From DATDAW01 sp036524675 (GTDB lineage: Bacteria; Verrucomicrobiota; Verrucomicrobiia; Chthoniobacterales; DASVRZ01): a DNA stretch of 64,000 bases. A program made the translations under genes and the position numbers. Numbering within the stretch: position 1 is the stretch's first letter; each line of letters opens with the position of its first letter. The notes under the pieces are model-generated. The model did no database searches and was not told where the DNA came from. It worked only from the letters and a program-made list of their open reading frames with translations. This document shows positions 34,207-42,336 of this stretch, one piece after another. The stretch spans positions 12,564 through 76,563 of the forward strand of contig DATDBU010000124.1 in NCBI GenBank assembly GCA_036524675.1, in the 5' to 3' direction.

Positions 34207-35992
34207 AAATCACGAAGTAGAGCAACGCCACCACGCCCGCGGCGAAGAGAATCGCGTAGGCCTGGAGGTTCCCATATTGTAGGAAGCGAAGGATATAACC
34301 CGTCACCCAAACGCCGCCTGCGGCGATCCAACGAACGAATAGCGCGTCGAGCACCCATTTGTCGATAAACGCACTGATCGATGCCGCCGCATCCTGCGTG
34401 CCCTTGACCAACGCGGCATAGGCTTCGTCGATGTAAAACTTGTTAGCAAAAAGACGAATCTCGATCGGATCCTTCTTGCGACCTTTGTACAGGGAGACAG
34501 CAGCGATCAAACCAATCAGAAATGCCGACACCGCCGAAATCGGTACGATTGCGGGTGCGTGTTCTTCCGGCAATTTCAAGAAATGCTCGATGAAAAACGG
34601 ATACCCGGCAATTACCGACAGAATCGCCAGCAAGACCAGTGGCGCCGTCATTACGAGCGGCGATTCATGAGCGTGTTCCGCGCTGTGGCTGCGGGCCTCG
34701 CCAACAAAGGTCACCAGCCAGAGGCGAAACATGTAGTACGAAGTCAGCGCCGCCACGAACACAGCGAGCGCAAAGACGAGTTTGTTGTGTTCGAATGCCG
34801 CCGCGATAATCGCATCTTTTGAAAAAAAACCGCTCAAAAACGGCACACCCGTCAGGGCCGCCGTCGCTATTGTGAACGTCACGAACGTGACCGGCATTTT
34901 CTTCCCAACGCCGCCCATTTTCCAAATATTCTGTTCGTGATGGAGCGAATGGATGACCGATCCGGCTCCAAGGAAGAGCAACGCTTTGAACGAAGCATGG
35001 GTGAAAAGATGAAACATGCCCACGGCCGGTGCAGACAGCCCAACCGCGCAAATCATGTAGCCCAGCTGTGACAGTGTCGAATAAGCAAGGACACGTTTGA
35101 TGTCATCCTGCTGCGTCGCCATGAGAGCCGCCAAAACCGCTGTCGCGATGCCGATCCACATGATGATCTCCAGCGTCGCGTGCGCAGGAACGAACAGAAA
35201 AAACGTCTTCGCCAGCATGAACACGCCAGCTGCCACCATCGTCGCCGCATGGATCAACGCTGAAACCGGCGTGGGACCTTCCATCGCGTCCGGAAGCCAC
35301 ACGTGTAGAGGCACTTGCGCGCTTTTTCCGACCGCTCCAGCGAAAATGCCAAGTGTCGACAAAGTCAAAAACCAGCCTGGCAGGTTCAGTCCGACCCATT
35401 TCGGCGCGATCTCGGAAAACACCACGGATCCTGTCGCCAGCCAAACCATCAAAATGCCAAGCATGAAACCGAAATCACCGATGCGGTTCACCAAAAACGC
35501 CTTTTTCGCAGCCTCAGCAGCCGCAGGCCGTTCAAACCAGTGGCCAATGAGCAGGTAGGAACTCACGCCGACCAGTTCCCAGCAGATGAACATCATCACG
35601 AAATTGTTCGCGAGCACGATGCCTAGCATCGAAAAAATGAAGAGCGACAGCCCCGCGAAATAGCGCGATTTCCCGGCGTCGTCCTTCATGTAGCCGAGGG
35701 AATAAATGTGAATAAGCAGGCCGATGCCGCTTACCACCAACAGCATCAATTTTTCCAATTCGCTGATCGTCACACCGAACGGCACCTGAAGCTGCGGCAG
35801 ATTTAACCACAGGAATTGCGTATCCGCTGCATGATCGGCCTGAAGGAACAGAACGACACTGCCCACGAACGAAATCGCGACCGCAAGGACGGAAATGCCC
35901 GAGGAAAGCGTCTTTAGGGGCTTGGTCACCAACGCAATGATCGTTGCGGCGACCAGTGGTGTGAACAGGACGATCCAGGGGAGAGTGTTCAT
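34199..35992 (-). CDS. nuoL: NADH-quinone oxidoreductase subunit L
   Basis: The 597-residue distal membrane subunit of complex I has the Nqo12 layout: WELVGVSSYLLIGHWFERP, the long helix region KSAQVPLHVWLPDAMEGPTPVSALIHAATMV, DDIKRVLAYSTLSQLGYM, and a C-terminal lateral helix with a final transmembrane anchor (ILFAAGVVALLYFVIFA). The ATG at 35992 gives the usual N-terminus (MNTLPWIVLFTPL); 13 upstream codons are ignored. It is the first gene of this nuoLMN run. The remaining nuo genes do not lie upstream: rpoD does. Confidence 0.95.
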   Translation of the reverse strand: MNTLPWIVLFTPLVAATIIALVTKPLKTLSSGISVLAVAISFVGSVVLFLQADHAADTQFLWLNLPQLQVPFGVTISELEKLMLLVVSGIGLLIHIYSLGYMKDDAGKSRYFAGLSLFIFSMLGIVLANNFVMMFICWELVGVSSYLLIGHWFERPAAAEAAKKAFLVNRIGDFGFMLGILMVWLATGSVVFSEIAPKWVGLNLPGWFLTLSTLGIFAGAVGKSAQVPLHVWLPDAMEGPTPVSALIHAATMVAAGVFMLAKTFFLFVPAHATLEIIMWIGIATAVLAALMATQQDDIKRVLAYSTLSQLGYMICAVGLSAPAVGMFHLFTHASFKALLFLGAGSVIHSLHHEQNIWKMGGVGKKMPVTFVTFTIATAALTGVPFLSGFFSKDAIIAAAFEHNKLVFALAVFVAALTSYYMFRLWLVTFVGEARSHSAEHAHESPLVMTAPLVLLAILSVIAGYPFFIEHFLKLPEEHAPAIVPISAVSAFLIGLIAAVSLYKGRKKDPIEIRLFANKFYIDEAYAALVKGTQDAAASISAFIDKWVLDALFVRWIAAGGVWVTGYILRFLQYGNLQAYAILFAAGVVALLYFVIFA

Positions 35993-36114
35993 GGGGAAAA
36001 TGCGTGTCCGAAATAGGGCACGCCGGGCCACGTGTAAATGAAATTTAAAGGCGCCTCCCTTTCGAGACGCTTTTCACCCGGCGCTTATCGAAACCGCCCT
36101 ACGCGCTTCGGATA

Positions 36115-36181
36115 GGAACGTTTCGCCTGAAACGTCCTGTAAATTTCCTCATAGAAGGAACCTTGGATAACGGTTCCTTCT
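36115..36181. terminator. Two hairpins between rpoD and nuoL
   Basis: A perfect ten-base stem, AGAAGGAACC (36153-36162) with GGTTCCTTCT (36172-36181), is followed on the plus strand by ATTTTTG and preceded on the minus strand by AAAAATAG. A second, imperfect stem (AGGAACGTTTC with GAAACGTCCT) lies at 36115-36139. They probably end rpoD transcription or shape the nuoL leader. The T-run is on the wrong strand for a classic rpoD terminator. Confidence 0.5.
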
Positions 36182-36216
36182 ATTTTTGAAACGAGGCACA
36201 AATTACCTCAGCGGTT

Positions 36217-38181
36217 CTACACCTCGGTCGCCTCGAGGAAGCCCTCGAGCTGCCGGATGCGGGTCGGATGCCGCATTTTTCGCAAAGCCTTTGCTTCGAT
36301 CTGGCGAATGCGTTCGCGCGTCACTTTGAACTGCCGGCCCACTTCCTCGAGCGTGCGGCTATAACCGTCAACCAACCCAAAACGCTGCTCCAAAACCTGC
36401 CGCTCGCGCTCGGTCAACGTTTCCAGGACATCTTTGATCTTCTCCTTTAGCAACACGATCGCCGTCATGTCGCTCGGATTCTCGGCCCCTTTATCCTCGA
36501 TAAAATCGCCAAAATTCGTGTCGTCCCCATCCCCAACCGGCGATTGCAGCGAAATGGGCTGTTGCGCCATTTTCAAGACCGCCCGCACTCGCTCAACGGG
36601 AAGCTGAATTTCGTCAGCCACTTCTTCCGGGGTGGGTTCCCGTCCGTAGTCTTGAACGAGCTGCTTCTGTACCCGCATCAATTTGTTGATCGTTTCGATC
36701 ATGTGCACCGGGATGCGAATGGTGCGCGCCTGATCCGCAATCGATCGGGTAATTGCCTGGCGGATCCACCAGGTCGCATACGTCGAAAATTTGTAGCCGC
36801 GACGGTATTCGAACTTCTCAACCGCTTTCATCAAACCCATGTTGCCTTCCTGGATCAGGTCGAGGAACGACAGACCACGGTTCGTGTATTTTTTGGCGAT
36901 GGAAATGACGAGGCGCAGGTTGGCTTCGACCATCTCGGTCTTGGCTTTGAGGGCTTTGCGCAGCCATTTTTTCATCTCGCCGTATTCGTGATGGAACTGG
37001 TCGGGTGATTGCCACATTCGCAGTTCCATCTCACGCAGCTTGCCACGATAATCCGTTTTCGAATTCGAGGCACCGCTGGCGAGTTTTTCGACTTCTACCT
37101 GCAGATGTTGCAACAGCCGGCAATTTTCGTCAGCCAGATGCACAAACTCCTCAGTGACTTTCTGTTTGAAATAAAACTTTGGATAGAGCCCCTGGAGAGT
37201 TTTGTGGGCCTTCGCAAACGCCGCATGGCAATTTTTAGCGGCTTTCTGCGTTTCCTCGCAGGTCGCTGTAACGGCAGCGTGGCAATGTTCTTTAAATAAT
37301 TGCGCCGTCTCGATGGACAGTTTTTCAACGGTATCCACGAGTTTCGGCAGCGCCTTCATATAGCGCTCACGACTTTCGATTTTTTTATCGAGAATTACGC
37401 GATCAAAACGCTCCCGGCCTTCGAGCAATTTTTGAGCGAGATCAATGTGAGCCCGGGCGATGAACCCGAAGCGATTGATGTGCTTTTGCACATTGGACTC
37501 GGCGTCCTCGATGCGTTTCGAAATCTCGACTTCCTGCTCCCGCGTCAGGAGTGGAACTTGGCCCATTTGCTTCAGATACATCCGAACCGGATCATCGAGG
37601 ATATCGAGCCGGGAATCGACTTTCTCCTCTTCACCGCTGCCCTCCTCGTCGCCGTCCTTTTTACCGTCTTTGTAACGGTCGACCTCGGAGGCGTCGATGA
37701 CATCGATCTCTACCGCCCGCAGTTGGGAATAAATGATCTCAAGCTCATCCGCATCATTGACCGCTTCGGGGAGCGCCTCATTGAGATCGTCAAAAGTGAG
37801 GTAACCCTGCTCCTTGGCGAGTTTGATGAGCTCACGAACTTTCTCCTGGGTTTCAGCGTTCGGACCAGAAACGGGTTTGGCCGCAGGATCGGTGACGGAG
37901 GTTACGCCGTTCGAACCATTTGTTCCGTGAAGTTTACCGGCGTCGCTCTTGTCGTGGACGGTTTCTTCCTTTTCGAATGCAGATTCTGGCGCAACTAGCT
38001 CGTCAAAAGGGACTTCTGCAAAATCGGCTCCCGAAGGGTCAAGAGATGCTTCCGCAGGATCTACGGGCTCGGTCACGGATTTTTTCGACTCTGGTGGTGA
38101 CTTTTTCGTCTTTGGAGGGCTAGCTTTGTTGGGTCTCGAGGATTCGGATGCGGGCGGGGTCTTCGTAATTAAATTCGGCAT
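36217..38181 (-). CDS. rpoD: RNA polymerase primary sigma factor
   Basis: At 654 residues this is a full-length sigma-70 protein. The N-terminal 150 residues are low-complexity and charged; a region 1.1-like stretch follows (REKVRELIKLAKEQGYLTFDDLNEAL), then DPVRMYLKQMGQVPLLTREQE (1.2), a long non-conserved helical insert, NLRLVISIAKKY to WWIRQAITRSI (2.1-2.4), region 3 with PVHMIETINKL, and region 4.2 TRERIRQIEAKALRKM. It directs transcription of housekeeping promoters. The ATG at 38181 is preferred to a TTG at 38220. It follows dnaG as in the macromolecular synthesis operon, but rpsU is absent. Confidence 0.95.
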   Translation of the reverse strand: MPNLITKTPPASESSRPNKASPPKTKKSPPESKKSVTEPVDPAEASLDPSGADFAEVPFDELVAPESAFEKEETVHDKSDAGKLHGTNGSNGVTSVTDPAAKPVSGPNAETQEKVRELIKLAKEQGYLTFDDLNEALPEAVNDADELEIIYSQLRAVEIDVIDASEVDRYKDGKKDGDEEGSGEEEKVDSRLDILDDPVRMYLKQMGQVPLLTREQEVEISKRIEDAESNVQKHINRFGFIARAHIDLAQKLLEGRERFDRVILDKKIESRERYMKALPKLVDTVEKLSIETAQLFKEHCHAAVTATCEETQKAAKNCHAAFAKAHKTLQGLYPKFYFKQKVTEEFVHLADENCRLLQHLQVEVEKLASGASNSKTDYRGKLREMELRMWQSPDQFHHEYGEMKKWLRKALKAKTEMVEANLRLVISIAKKYTNRGLSFLDLIQEGNMGLMKAVEKFEYRRGYKFSTYATWWIRQAITRSIADQARTIRIPVHMIETINKLMRVQKQLVQDYGREPTPEEVADEIQLPVERVRAVLKMAQQPISLQSPVGDGDDTNFGDFIEDKGAENPSDMTAIVLLKEKIKDVLETLTERERQVLEQRFGLVDGYSRTLEEVGRQFKVTRERIRQIEAKALRKMRHPTRIRQLEGFLEATEV

Positions 38182-38226
38182 AACCAGCGTAACGCTCTTT
38201 ATGATCAACAAACTGCCCATCCTTTG

Positions 38227-40068
38227 TTAGAACGGGTCATCCGGAGGGCCGGAAGGTCGCGGAATATCAGTGAAGAGATTTTTGAGGTCAAGGGTTTCTT
38301 TCCGTTGATCTTGTAAATCTTCCAAAGGCAAGTCTCCTGCCACAGCAGCAGTGATCTTGAAGTCGATTTGCCGAAGTTTTTTTGAGATTTCCTGATCGAC
38401 CAAATCGCGCCAGAACGCTCCGGCGGTTGTATCAATGTCATCGGGAAATTTTTCGGTAAGCAGGCGCGTAACGTAGGCTTCCTGAGCTTGGTCAAGAGTA
38501 GCAAGGAAACAGGCAAAACTCGCATCGGCGGACTCATCATCGCTGTCGACATTGCATGCAATCAGTTTTTCGAGCAAATCGCATCCGGGTTGGCCGTCAA
38601 GAAGCGCATGCCAGGGTTGTTGGCGGAGTTTTTTGCGAAGCGCCAGGCTGCGAAGCGTAAAGAGGCAAAGCATCCGCATCGTGTGAGTGGGCGGATCAAA
38701 CGTCAGGCCCGTGTCTGCACCCGGCTCATTCAGAATGGGTTGCCTCTGGGAAAAAGTCTTGCGAGGCAGCATTCTCTCGAAATCTGCACGCAAAATGCCC
38801 AGCCGGGACACTGTTTTCGCAATTGCATCCTCGCGCTGAACCGGATCTTGAATGAGAACGACAAACCCAGCCATCTTCCGGGCAAACGCCTGCCGCGCCC
38901 GCATGTCGGCATCTGCCGGCAACCGGGCAACCTGGAAATCAAAAAAATTGGGACTCTGATCAATGATCTGTCGGAACGCTGCCGCTCCCCTGCTCCGGAT
39001 CAACGAATCCGGATCTTCGCCCCGCGGCATCGTGGCAACACGCACCAGCAGACCTTGGTCAAGCAAAGCTGCAAGCGAGCGCTCCGCTGCTTTTTCTCCC
39101 GCGGCATCCGCATCGAAACACAGCACCACTTCCTCAACAAAACGCCTCAACATGGCCGCCTGTTTTTCGGTGAATGCCGTTCCTTGCGGCGCAACGACAT
39201 TTTTCACTCCGGACTCGAATGCACTGATGAGATCGATCTGGCCCTCACAAATAATGGCTGTCTTCGCGTTGATGAGGTCTCGTTTGCTGGCATGCAATCC
39301 AAACAACACGTTGCCTTTGGTGAAAAGCATCGTTTCCGGCGAGTTCACATATTTCGCCCCGTCCGTTTGTCCCAAAACACGGCCACTGAAGGCAATGACT
39401 TCACCGTAGTCATTCCGAATCGGAAACATCAGCCGATCCCGAAAACGATCGTAAAACTGCGGATTGCGAACCGAAGATTGCGGATCCGCTTCGTCGCGAG
39501 TCGAGACAAGGCCGCTGGCAACGAGCTCCTGCACCGAAAAACCGCGTTCTTGGGCGAAGTGACCAAACGCATCCCACGAATCCGGCGCGTATCCCAACGC
39601 CCAGCGAACGGCGATCTCTTTGTTGAAGCCCCGACTTTTTAGGTAGTCACGTGCATGAGCGGCCGCGACCGTGCGCAAAAGATTCCGGTGAAACCAATCG
39701 GCCGCCTCCTTATGCAGAGCGAGCAGCCGTTTACGCATACGAACCCGCACATCCTCCTCAGCCGTAACAGCTTCTTCCGAAATCGGAATCCCTGCCCGCT
39801 CAGCCAACCGCCGTACCGCCGAAACAAAATCCAGATTTTCGTAGGCCATGATAAATCGAAAAACGGATCCGCCCGCGCCGCAGCCAAAGCAATGATATGA
39901 CTGCCGCGCCTGATACACATGGAATGACGGAGTCTTTTCCGAATGAAACGGACACAATGCCCGCCATGTGGATCCCACGCGTTTCAATGGAAAATACGAA
40001 CCGATTACCTCGACGATGTCATTCGCCGCGGCAATTTGTTCGATCGTGTCTTCAGAAATCCGGCCCAT
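38227..40068 (-). CDS. dnaG: DNA primase
   Basis: This 613-residue primase makes RNA primers at the replication fork. The CHC2 zinc finger has C39, H42, C60 and C63 (CPFH...CFGC). The TOPRIM catalytic core shows FSGRVLGQTDGAKYVNSPET, ICEGQIDLISA and CFDADAAGEKAAER. The C-terminal helicase-binding part is weakly conserved, as usual. A stretch reading DPQSSVRNPQF, just before YDRFRDRLMFPI, is extra relative to other primases and is encoded by a low-complexity repeat (39458-39485). rpoD follows downstream. Confidence 0.95.
   Translation of the reverse strand: MGRISEDTIEQIAAANDIVEVIGSYFPLKRVGSTWRALCPFHSEKTPSFHVYQARQSYHCFGCGAGGSVFRFIMAYENLDFVSAVRRLAERAGIPISEEAVTAEEDVRVRMRKRLLALHKEAADWFHRNLLRTVAAAHARDYLKSRGFNKEIAVRWALGYAPDSWDAFGHFAQERGFSVQELVASGLVSTRDEADPQSSVRNPQFYDRFRDRLMFPIRNDYGEVIAFSGRVLGQTDGAKYVNSPETMLFTKGNVLFGLHASKRDLINAKTAIICEGQIDLISAFESGVKNVVAPQGTAFTEKQAAMLRRFVEEVVLCFDADAAGEKAAERSLAALLDQGLLVRVATMPRGEDPDSLIRSRGAAAFRQIIDQSPNFFDFQVARLPADADMRARQAFARKMAGFVVLIQDPVQREDAIAKTVSRLGILRADFERMLPRKTFSQRQPILNEPGADTGLTFDPPTHTMRMLCLFTLRSLALRKKLRQQPWHALLDGQPGCDLLEKLIACNVDSDDESADASFACFLATLDQAQEAYVTRLLTEKFPDDIDTTAGAFWRDLVDQEISKKLRQIDFKITAAVAGDLPLEDLQDQRKETLDLKNLFTDIPRPSGPPDDPF
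39458..39485. repeat. Low-complexity CGCAATC repeat inside dnaG
   Basis: On the coding strand the sequence reads CGCAATCTTCGGTTCGCAATCCGCA, i.e. two CGCAATC units, the wording also found in spacers at 5724-5747 and 58381-58391. It is translated as PQSSVRNPQ within the primase. The reading frame is intact. Confidence 0.55.
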
Positions 40069-40078
40069 TTAGGAGTGG

Positions 40079-40112
40079 CAGAAAGTAAAGGAGGAAGACG
40101 GAAGTAAAAGAA
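40079..40112. repeat. Low-complexity intergenic repeat, TTTACTTCC type
   Basis: In the spacer between dnaG and the antitoxin the minus strand reads TTCTTTTACTTCCGTC, then TTCCTCCTTTACTTTC. It shares the pyrimidine-rich TTACT words and the approximate six-base rhythm of the dispersed family. Confidence 0.35.
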
Positions 40113-40153
40113 CCGCGCGGTAAATATTTCTGTCGACCTTGCAATACTTGAAA

Positions 40154-40175
40154 TGTGTCACATGATTGTGTCACA
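40154..40175. promoter_or_regulatory. Two TGTGTCACA boxes before the antitoxin start
   Basis: The palindromic word TGTGTCACA occurs at 40154-40162 and 40167-40175, thirteen bases from start to start, and the second copy touches the ATG at 40176. Toxin-antitoxin operons are usually autorepressed by antitoxin-toxin complexes binding paired palindromes at this place. Confidence 0.55.
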
Positions 40176-40424
40176 ATGAAAACAACCAATATTCGCGAGC
40201 TCAAACACGCCACATCCATGGTCCTCGGGTGGGTGGAACAAGGCGAGACGGTTGAAGTGAGACGCCGCGACAAGGTTGTCGCCATTCTTTCACCGCCACC
40301 AACTCCAAAAGAAAAGCCACCTATCACGCGTGACTTTGCGGAGGATATTCGGGAGATCTTCGGAAATCGCGTATTACCAGTCACCGGCACCGAAATCGTC
40401 AGCGAAGGAAGAGGCGAAAGGTGA
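40176..40424 (+). CDS. Phd/YefM-type antitoxin (VapB-like)
   Basis: This 82-residue protein has the Phd/YefM fold pattern: TTNIRELKHATSMVLGWVEQGETVEVRRRDKVVAILSP, in which the N-terminal part dimerises and binds DNA. The Pro-rich and acidic C-terminal half (about 45-82) should wrap the toxin. It would neutralise the PIN ribonuclease encoded next and repress the operon. The ATG at 40176 is preferred over one at 40155 upstream in the same frame, because it starts the conserved MKTTNIREL block and because the candidate operator lies just before it. Its stop overlaps the toxin start. Confidence 0.8.
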   Translation: MKTTNIRELKHATSMVLGWVEQGETVEVRRRDKVVAILSPPPTPKEKPPITRDFAEDIREIFGNRVLPVTGTEIVSEGRGER

Positions 40425-40858
40425 CCGCGTACGCCGACACCGGATTTCTGATATCGGTTCACAGTCCGGATGCAAATACCGGAAGAGCCATCGCAAGAAT
40501 GGACATCCAGGTTTTTCCGCTTCCCTGGAGTTGGCTGCATGAATTGGAATTTCGTAATGCGATGCGCCTTCGCGTTTTCCGCAGACAGATCCGCGAAGAG
40601 GAGTTGTACCGGGTCTTTGGAAAAGTCACTCTCCGAAGCACTTCGGGGGTGTATCAAACAGTCATTCCGCCCGTCGAAGAGTCGTCAGGCGAAGCAGAGC
40701 GGTTAAGTGCTGCGTATACAGAAACGCTGGGAGTGCGCTCGCTCGACCTCCTCCATGTGGCCCATGCGATCATCCTTGGAATCAAGGAATTCCTCACCTT
40801 TGACCAGCGTCGGGCCGCCCTTGCGAAGGCTGCCGGTCTCCATGTTCCGGAGCTCTGA
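40421..40858 (+). CDS. PIN-domain ribonuclease toxin (VapC-like)
   Basis: The 145-residue PIN domain carries the expected acidic residues: Asp6 in AYADTGFL, Glu41 in WLHELEFRNA, Asp109 in VRSLDLLHVA and Asp128 in FLTFDQR. These bind Mg2+/Mn2+ in RNA-cleaving VapC toxins, which often cut initiator tRNA or rRNA. All four are present, so the toxin is probably active. It starts with GTG in a GTGA overlap with the antitoxin stop, which couples translation of the two proteins. Confidence 0.85.
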   Translation: MTAYADTGFLISVHSPDANTGRAIARMDIQVFPLPWSWLHELEFRNAMRLRVFRRQIREEELYRVFGKVTLRSTSGVYQTVIPPVEESSGEAERLSAAYTETLGVRSLDLLHVAHAIILGIKEFLTFDQRRAALAKAAGLHVPEL

Positions 40859-40919
40859 ATGCGCGGGTTGATTTAGCAGCCACGACACGAAGGGCAGCAA
40901 GCCCTCCGTTCCTGGGGGG

Positions 40920-41123
40920 TTAGCCGCCGGCCACGACACGAATCAACTCGATTTTGTCCCCGGCATTCACCGGCTTTTCGGCCCATTCATATTTAAAAAG
41001 CGCGACGCCGTTCTGCTCGATCAGCAGCGGTTGTCCGGTCAGGTCGAGGTACGCCAGGAGGCCAGAGACGGTCAGATTTTCCGGAATGTCGCGAGGTTCG
41101 CCGTTAAGCTCGAGTCGGATCAT
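40920..41123 (-). CDS. thiS: Thiamine sulfur-carrier protein ThiS
   Basis: This 67-residue ubiquitin-like protein begins MIRLELNGEP and ends VVAGG; the C-terminal Gly-Gly is adenylated and thiocarboxylated to donate sulfur to the thiazole ring of thiamine. The core NLTVSGLLAYL and FKYEWAEKPVNAGDKIELI match ThiS and MoaD. The start at 41123 overlaps the thiH stop in ATGA, which couples the two. The ATP-dependent activating enzyme is not adjacent, but a MoeB-type protein is encoded at 49871. The 3' end of the gene has a partial second copy at about 40879-40891. Confidence 0.85.
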   Translation of the reverse strand: MIRLELNGEPRDIPENLTVSGLLAYLDLTGQPLLIEQNGVALFKYEWAEKPVNAGDKIELIRVVAGG

Positions 41124-42235
41124 GATCCCAAAATCCCCTGATCCCAATCCTTCCACACCGCTTCAAAGCCGCGACTGCGCAAAAGACAGGCGATTTCATC
41201 TGGAGAACGTTCGTCGGCGATGTCGAATTGCCCCGTCGCGCTCTCCGCGCCCCCGGTTTCGGCGACGACACGACCCTTCACGGTAAGGTGCAGAGCTTCC
41301 TTCCCTTGCCCAGTGTAACCACCTGGTTCCGTGTGGCTTCCAGCGCTCATCATAGTCACGCCGAGCGGGATGAGCGCGTCGCGCAACGCGGGGGTTTCGC
41401 GCGTACTCAACACGATGCCGACCTGCGGAAAACAGATCCGCAAAGCACACAAAAGCTGAACATACTCGCGGTCCGATAGACCATATTTCGGCTCAAAGCC
41501 GCCCGCCGCAGGCCGCATCCGGGGCAGCGATACCGTGAATTGGGCTTTCCAGCAGTGGCGCAACAAAAACTCCAAATGTCGCGCCAGCGCCTGGGCTTCG
41601 TATTTCCATTCGTAAAGCCCGTATAGCGCGCCGATCCCGATCCGGCGAAAACCGGCCGCATACGCGCGCTCGGGGCATTCCAGCCGCCAATCGAAATTTT
41701 TTTTCGGTCCGGCAAGGTGCAGCGCGGCGTACGTCTCGCGATGATACGTTTCTTGGTAAACGACCAATCCTTCCGCGCCGGCAGCGACCATGGGAATGTA
41801 TTCCTCCGTTTCCATGGGAGCGACTTCGAGAGAAATAGAGGGGATCTCTTCGCGCAAACGCAGGATGCAGCGCTCCAGATAACCGTTCGAGACAAACTTC
41901 GGGTGCTCGCCTGCAACGAGGAGAATGCTGCGAAATCCTTCCTGGACCAGATACCGCGTCTCGGCAGCGACCTGCTCAACTTCAAGCGTCACTCGAACGA
42001 TCGGATTGTCGCGGGAAAACCCGCAATATGCGCAGGTGTTGATGCATTCGTTGGACAAATAGATCGGCGCAAAAAGCCGGATTGCCTTCCCGAAATTGCG
42101 CGCGGTAAGCTTGGCACTTTCGGCGGCCATGGCTTCGAGTTCGGCGTCCGTTTTCAGCGCCAGCAGCGCAGAAAATTTCCGCAACAAAGCGGAGTCTGGA
42201 AGATCGGAGCGGCGGTAAAATTCGGGAAAAGTCAC
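41120..42235 (-). CDS. thiH: 2-iminoacetate synthase ThiH
   Basis: This 371-residue radical SAM enzyme cleaves tyrosine to dehydroglycine for the thiazole of thiamine. The cluster motif is C64-x3-C68-x2-C71 (CINTCAYC). LLVAGEHPKFVS, APMETEEY and YQETYHRETYA are ThiH-specific blocks; GIGALYGLYEW and PRMRPAAGGFEP follow. The start is a GTG at 42235. It directly precedes thiS; thiG, normally between them, is missing from this window. The 101-base upstream spacer has no TPP-riboswitch motif that I can see. Confidence 0.9.
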   Translation of the reverse strand: MTFPEFYRRSDLPDSALLRKFSALLALKTDAELEAMAAESAKLTARNFGKAIRLFAPIYLSNECINTCAYCGFSRDNPIVRVTLEVEQVAAETRYLVQEGFRSILLVAGEHPKFVSNGYLERCILRLREEIPSISLEVAPMETEEYIPMVAAGAEGLVVYQETYHRETYAALHLAGPKKNFDWRLECPERAYAAGFRRIGIGALYGLYEWKYEAQALARHLEFLLRHCWKAQFTVSLPRMRPAAGGFEPKYGLSDREYVQLLCALRICFPQVGIVLSTRETPALRDALIPLGVTMMSAGSHTEPGGYTGQGKEALHLTVKGRVVAETGGAESATGQFDIADERSPDEIACLLRSRGFEAVWKDWDQGILGS

Positions 42236-42336
42236 GGCGCGAAACTCTCAACTCTGGATGTCCAATTGCCGAATAAAATTTTCGAAGAAGTTTTGATCGG
42301 CCACTCGCATCGTTGTCGGGACGACTGCAACAGCCG

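Noticed and set aside
40052..40657. Minus-strand 201-codon frame across the VapBC region
   Set aside because: It is the shadow of two coupled genes with intact antitoxin and PIN motifs.
40891..40905. Small hairpin AGGGC-AGCAA-GCCCT after the PIN toxin
   Set aside because: The stem has only five pairs and no T-run; I do not call it a terminator.
42236..42336. Possible TPP riboswitch before thiH
   Set aside because: None of the conserved riboswitch words (such as CTGAGA) is present in the 101-base spacer.
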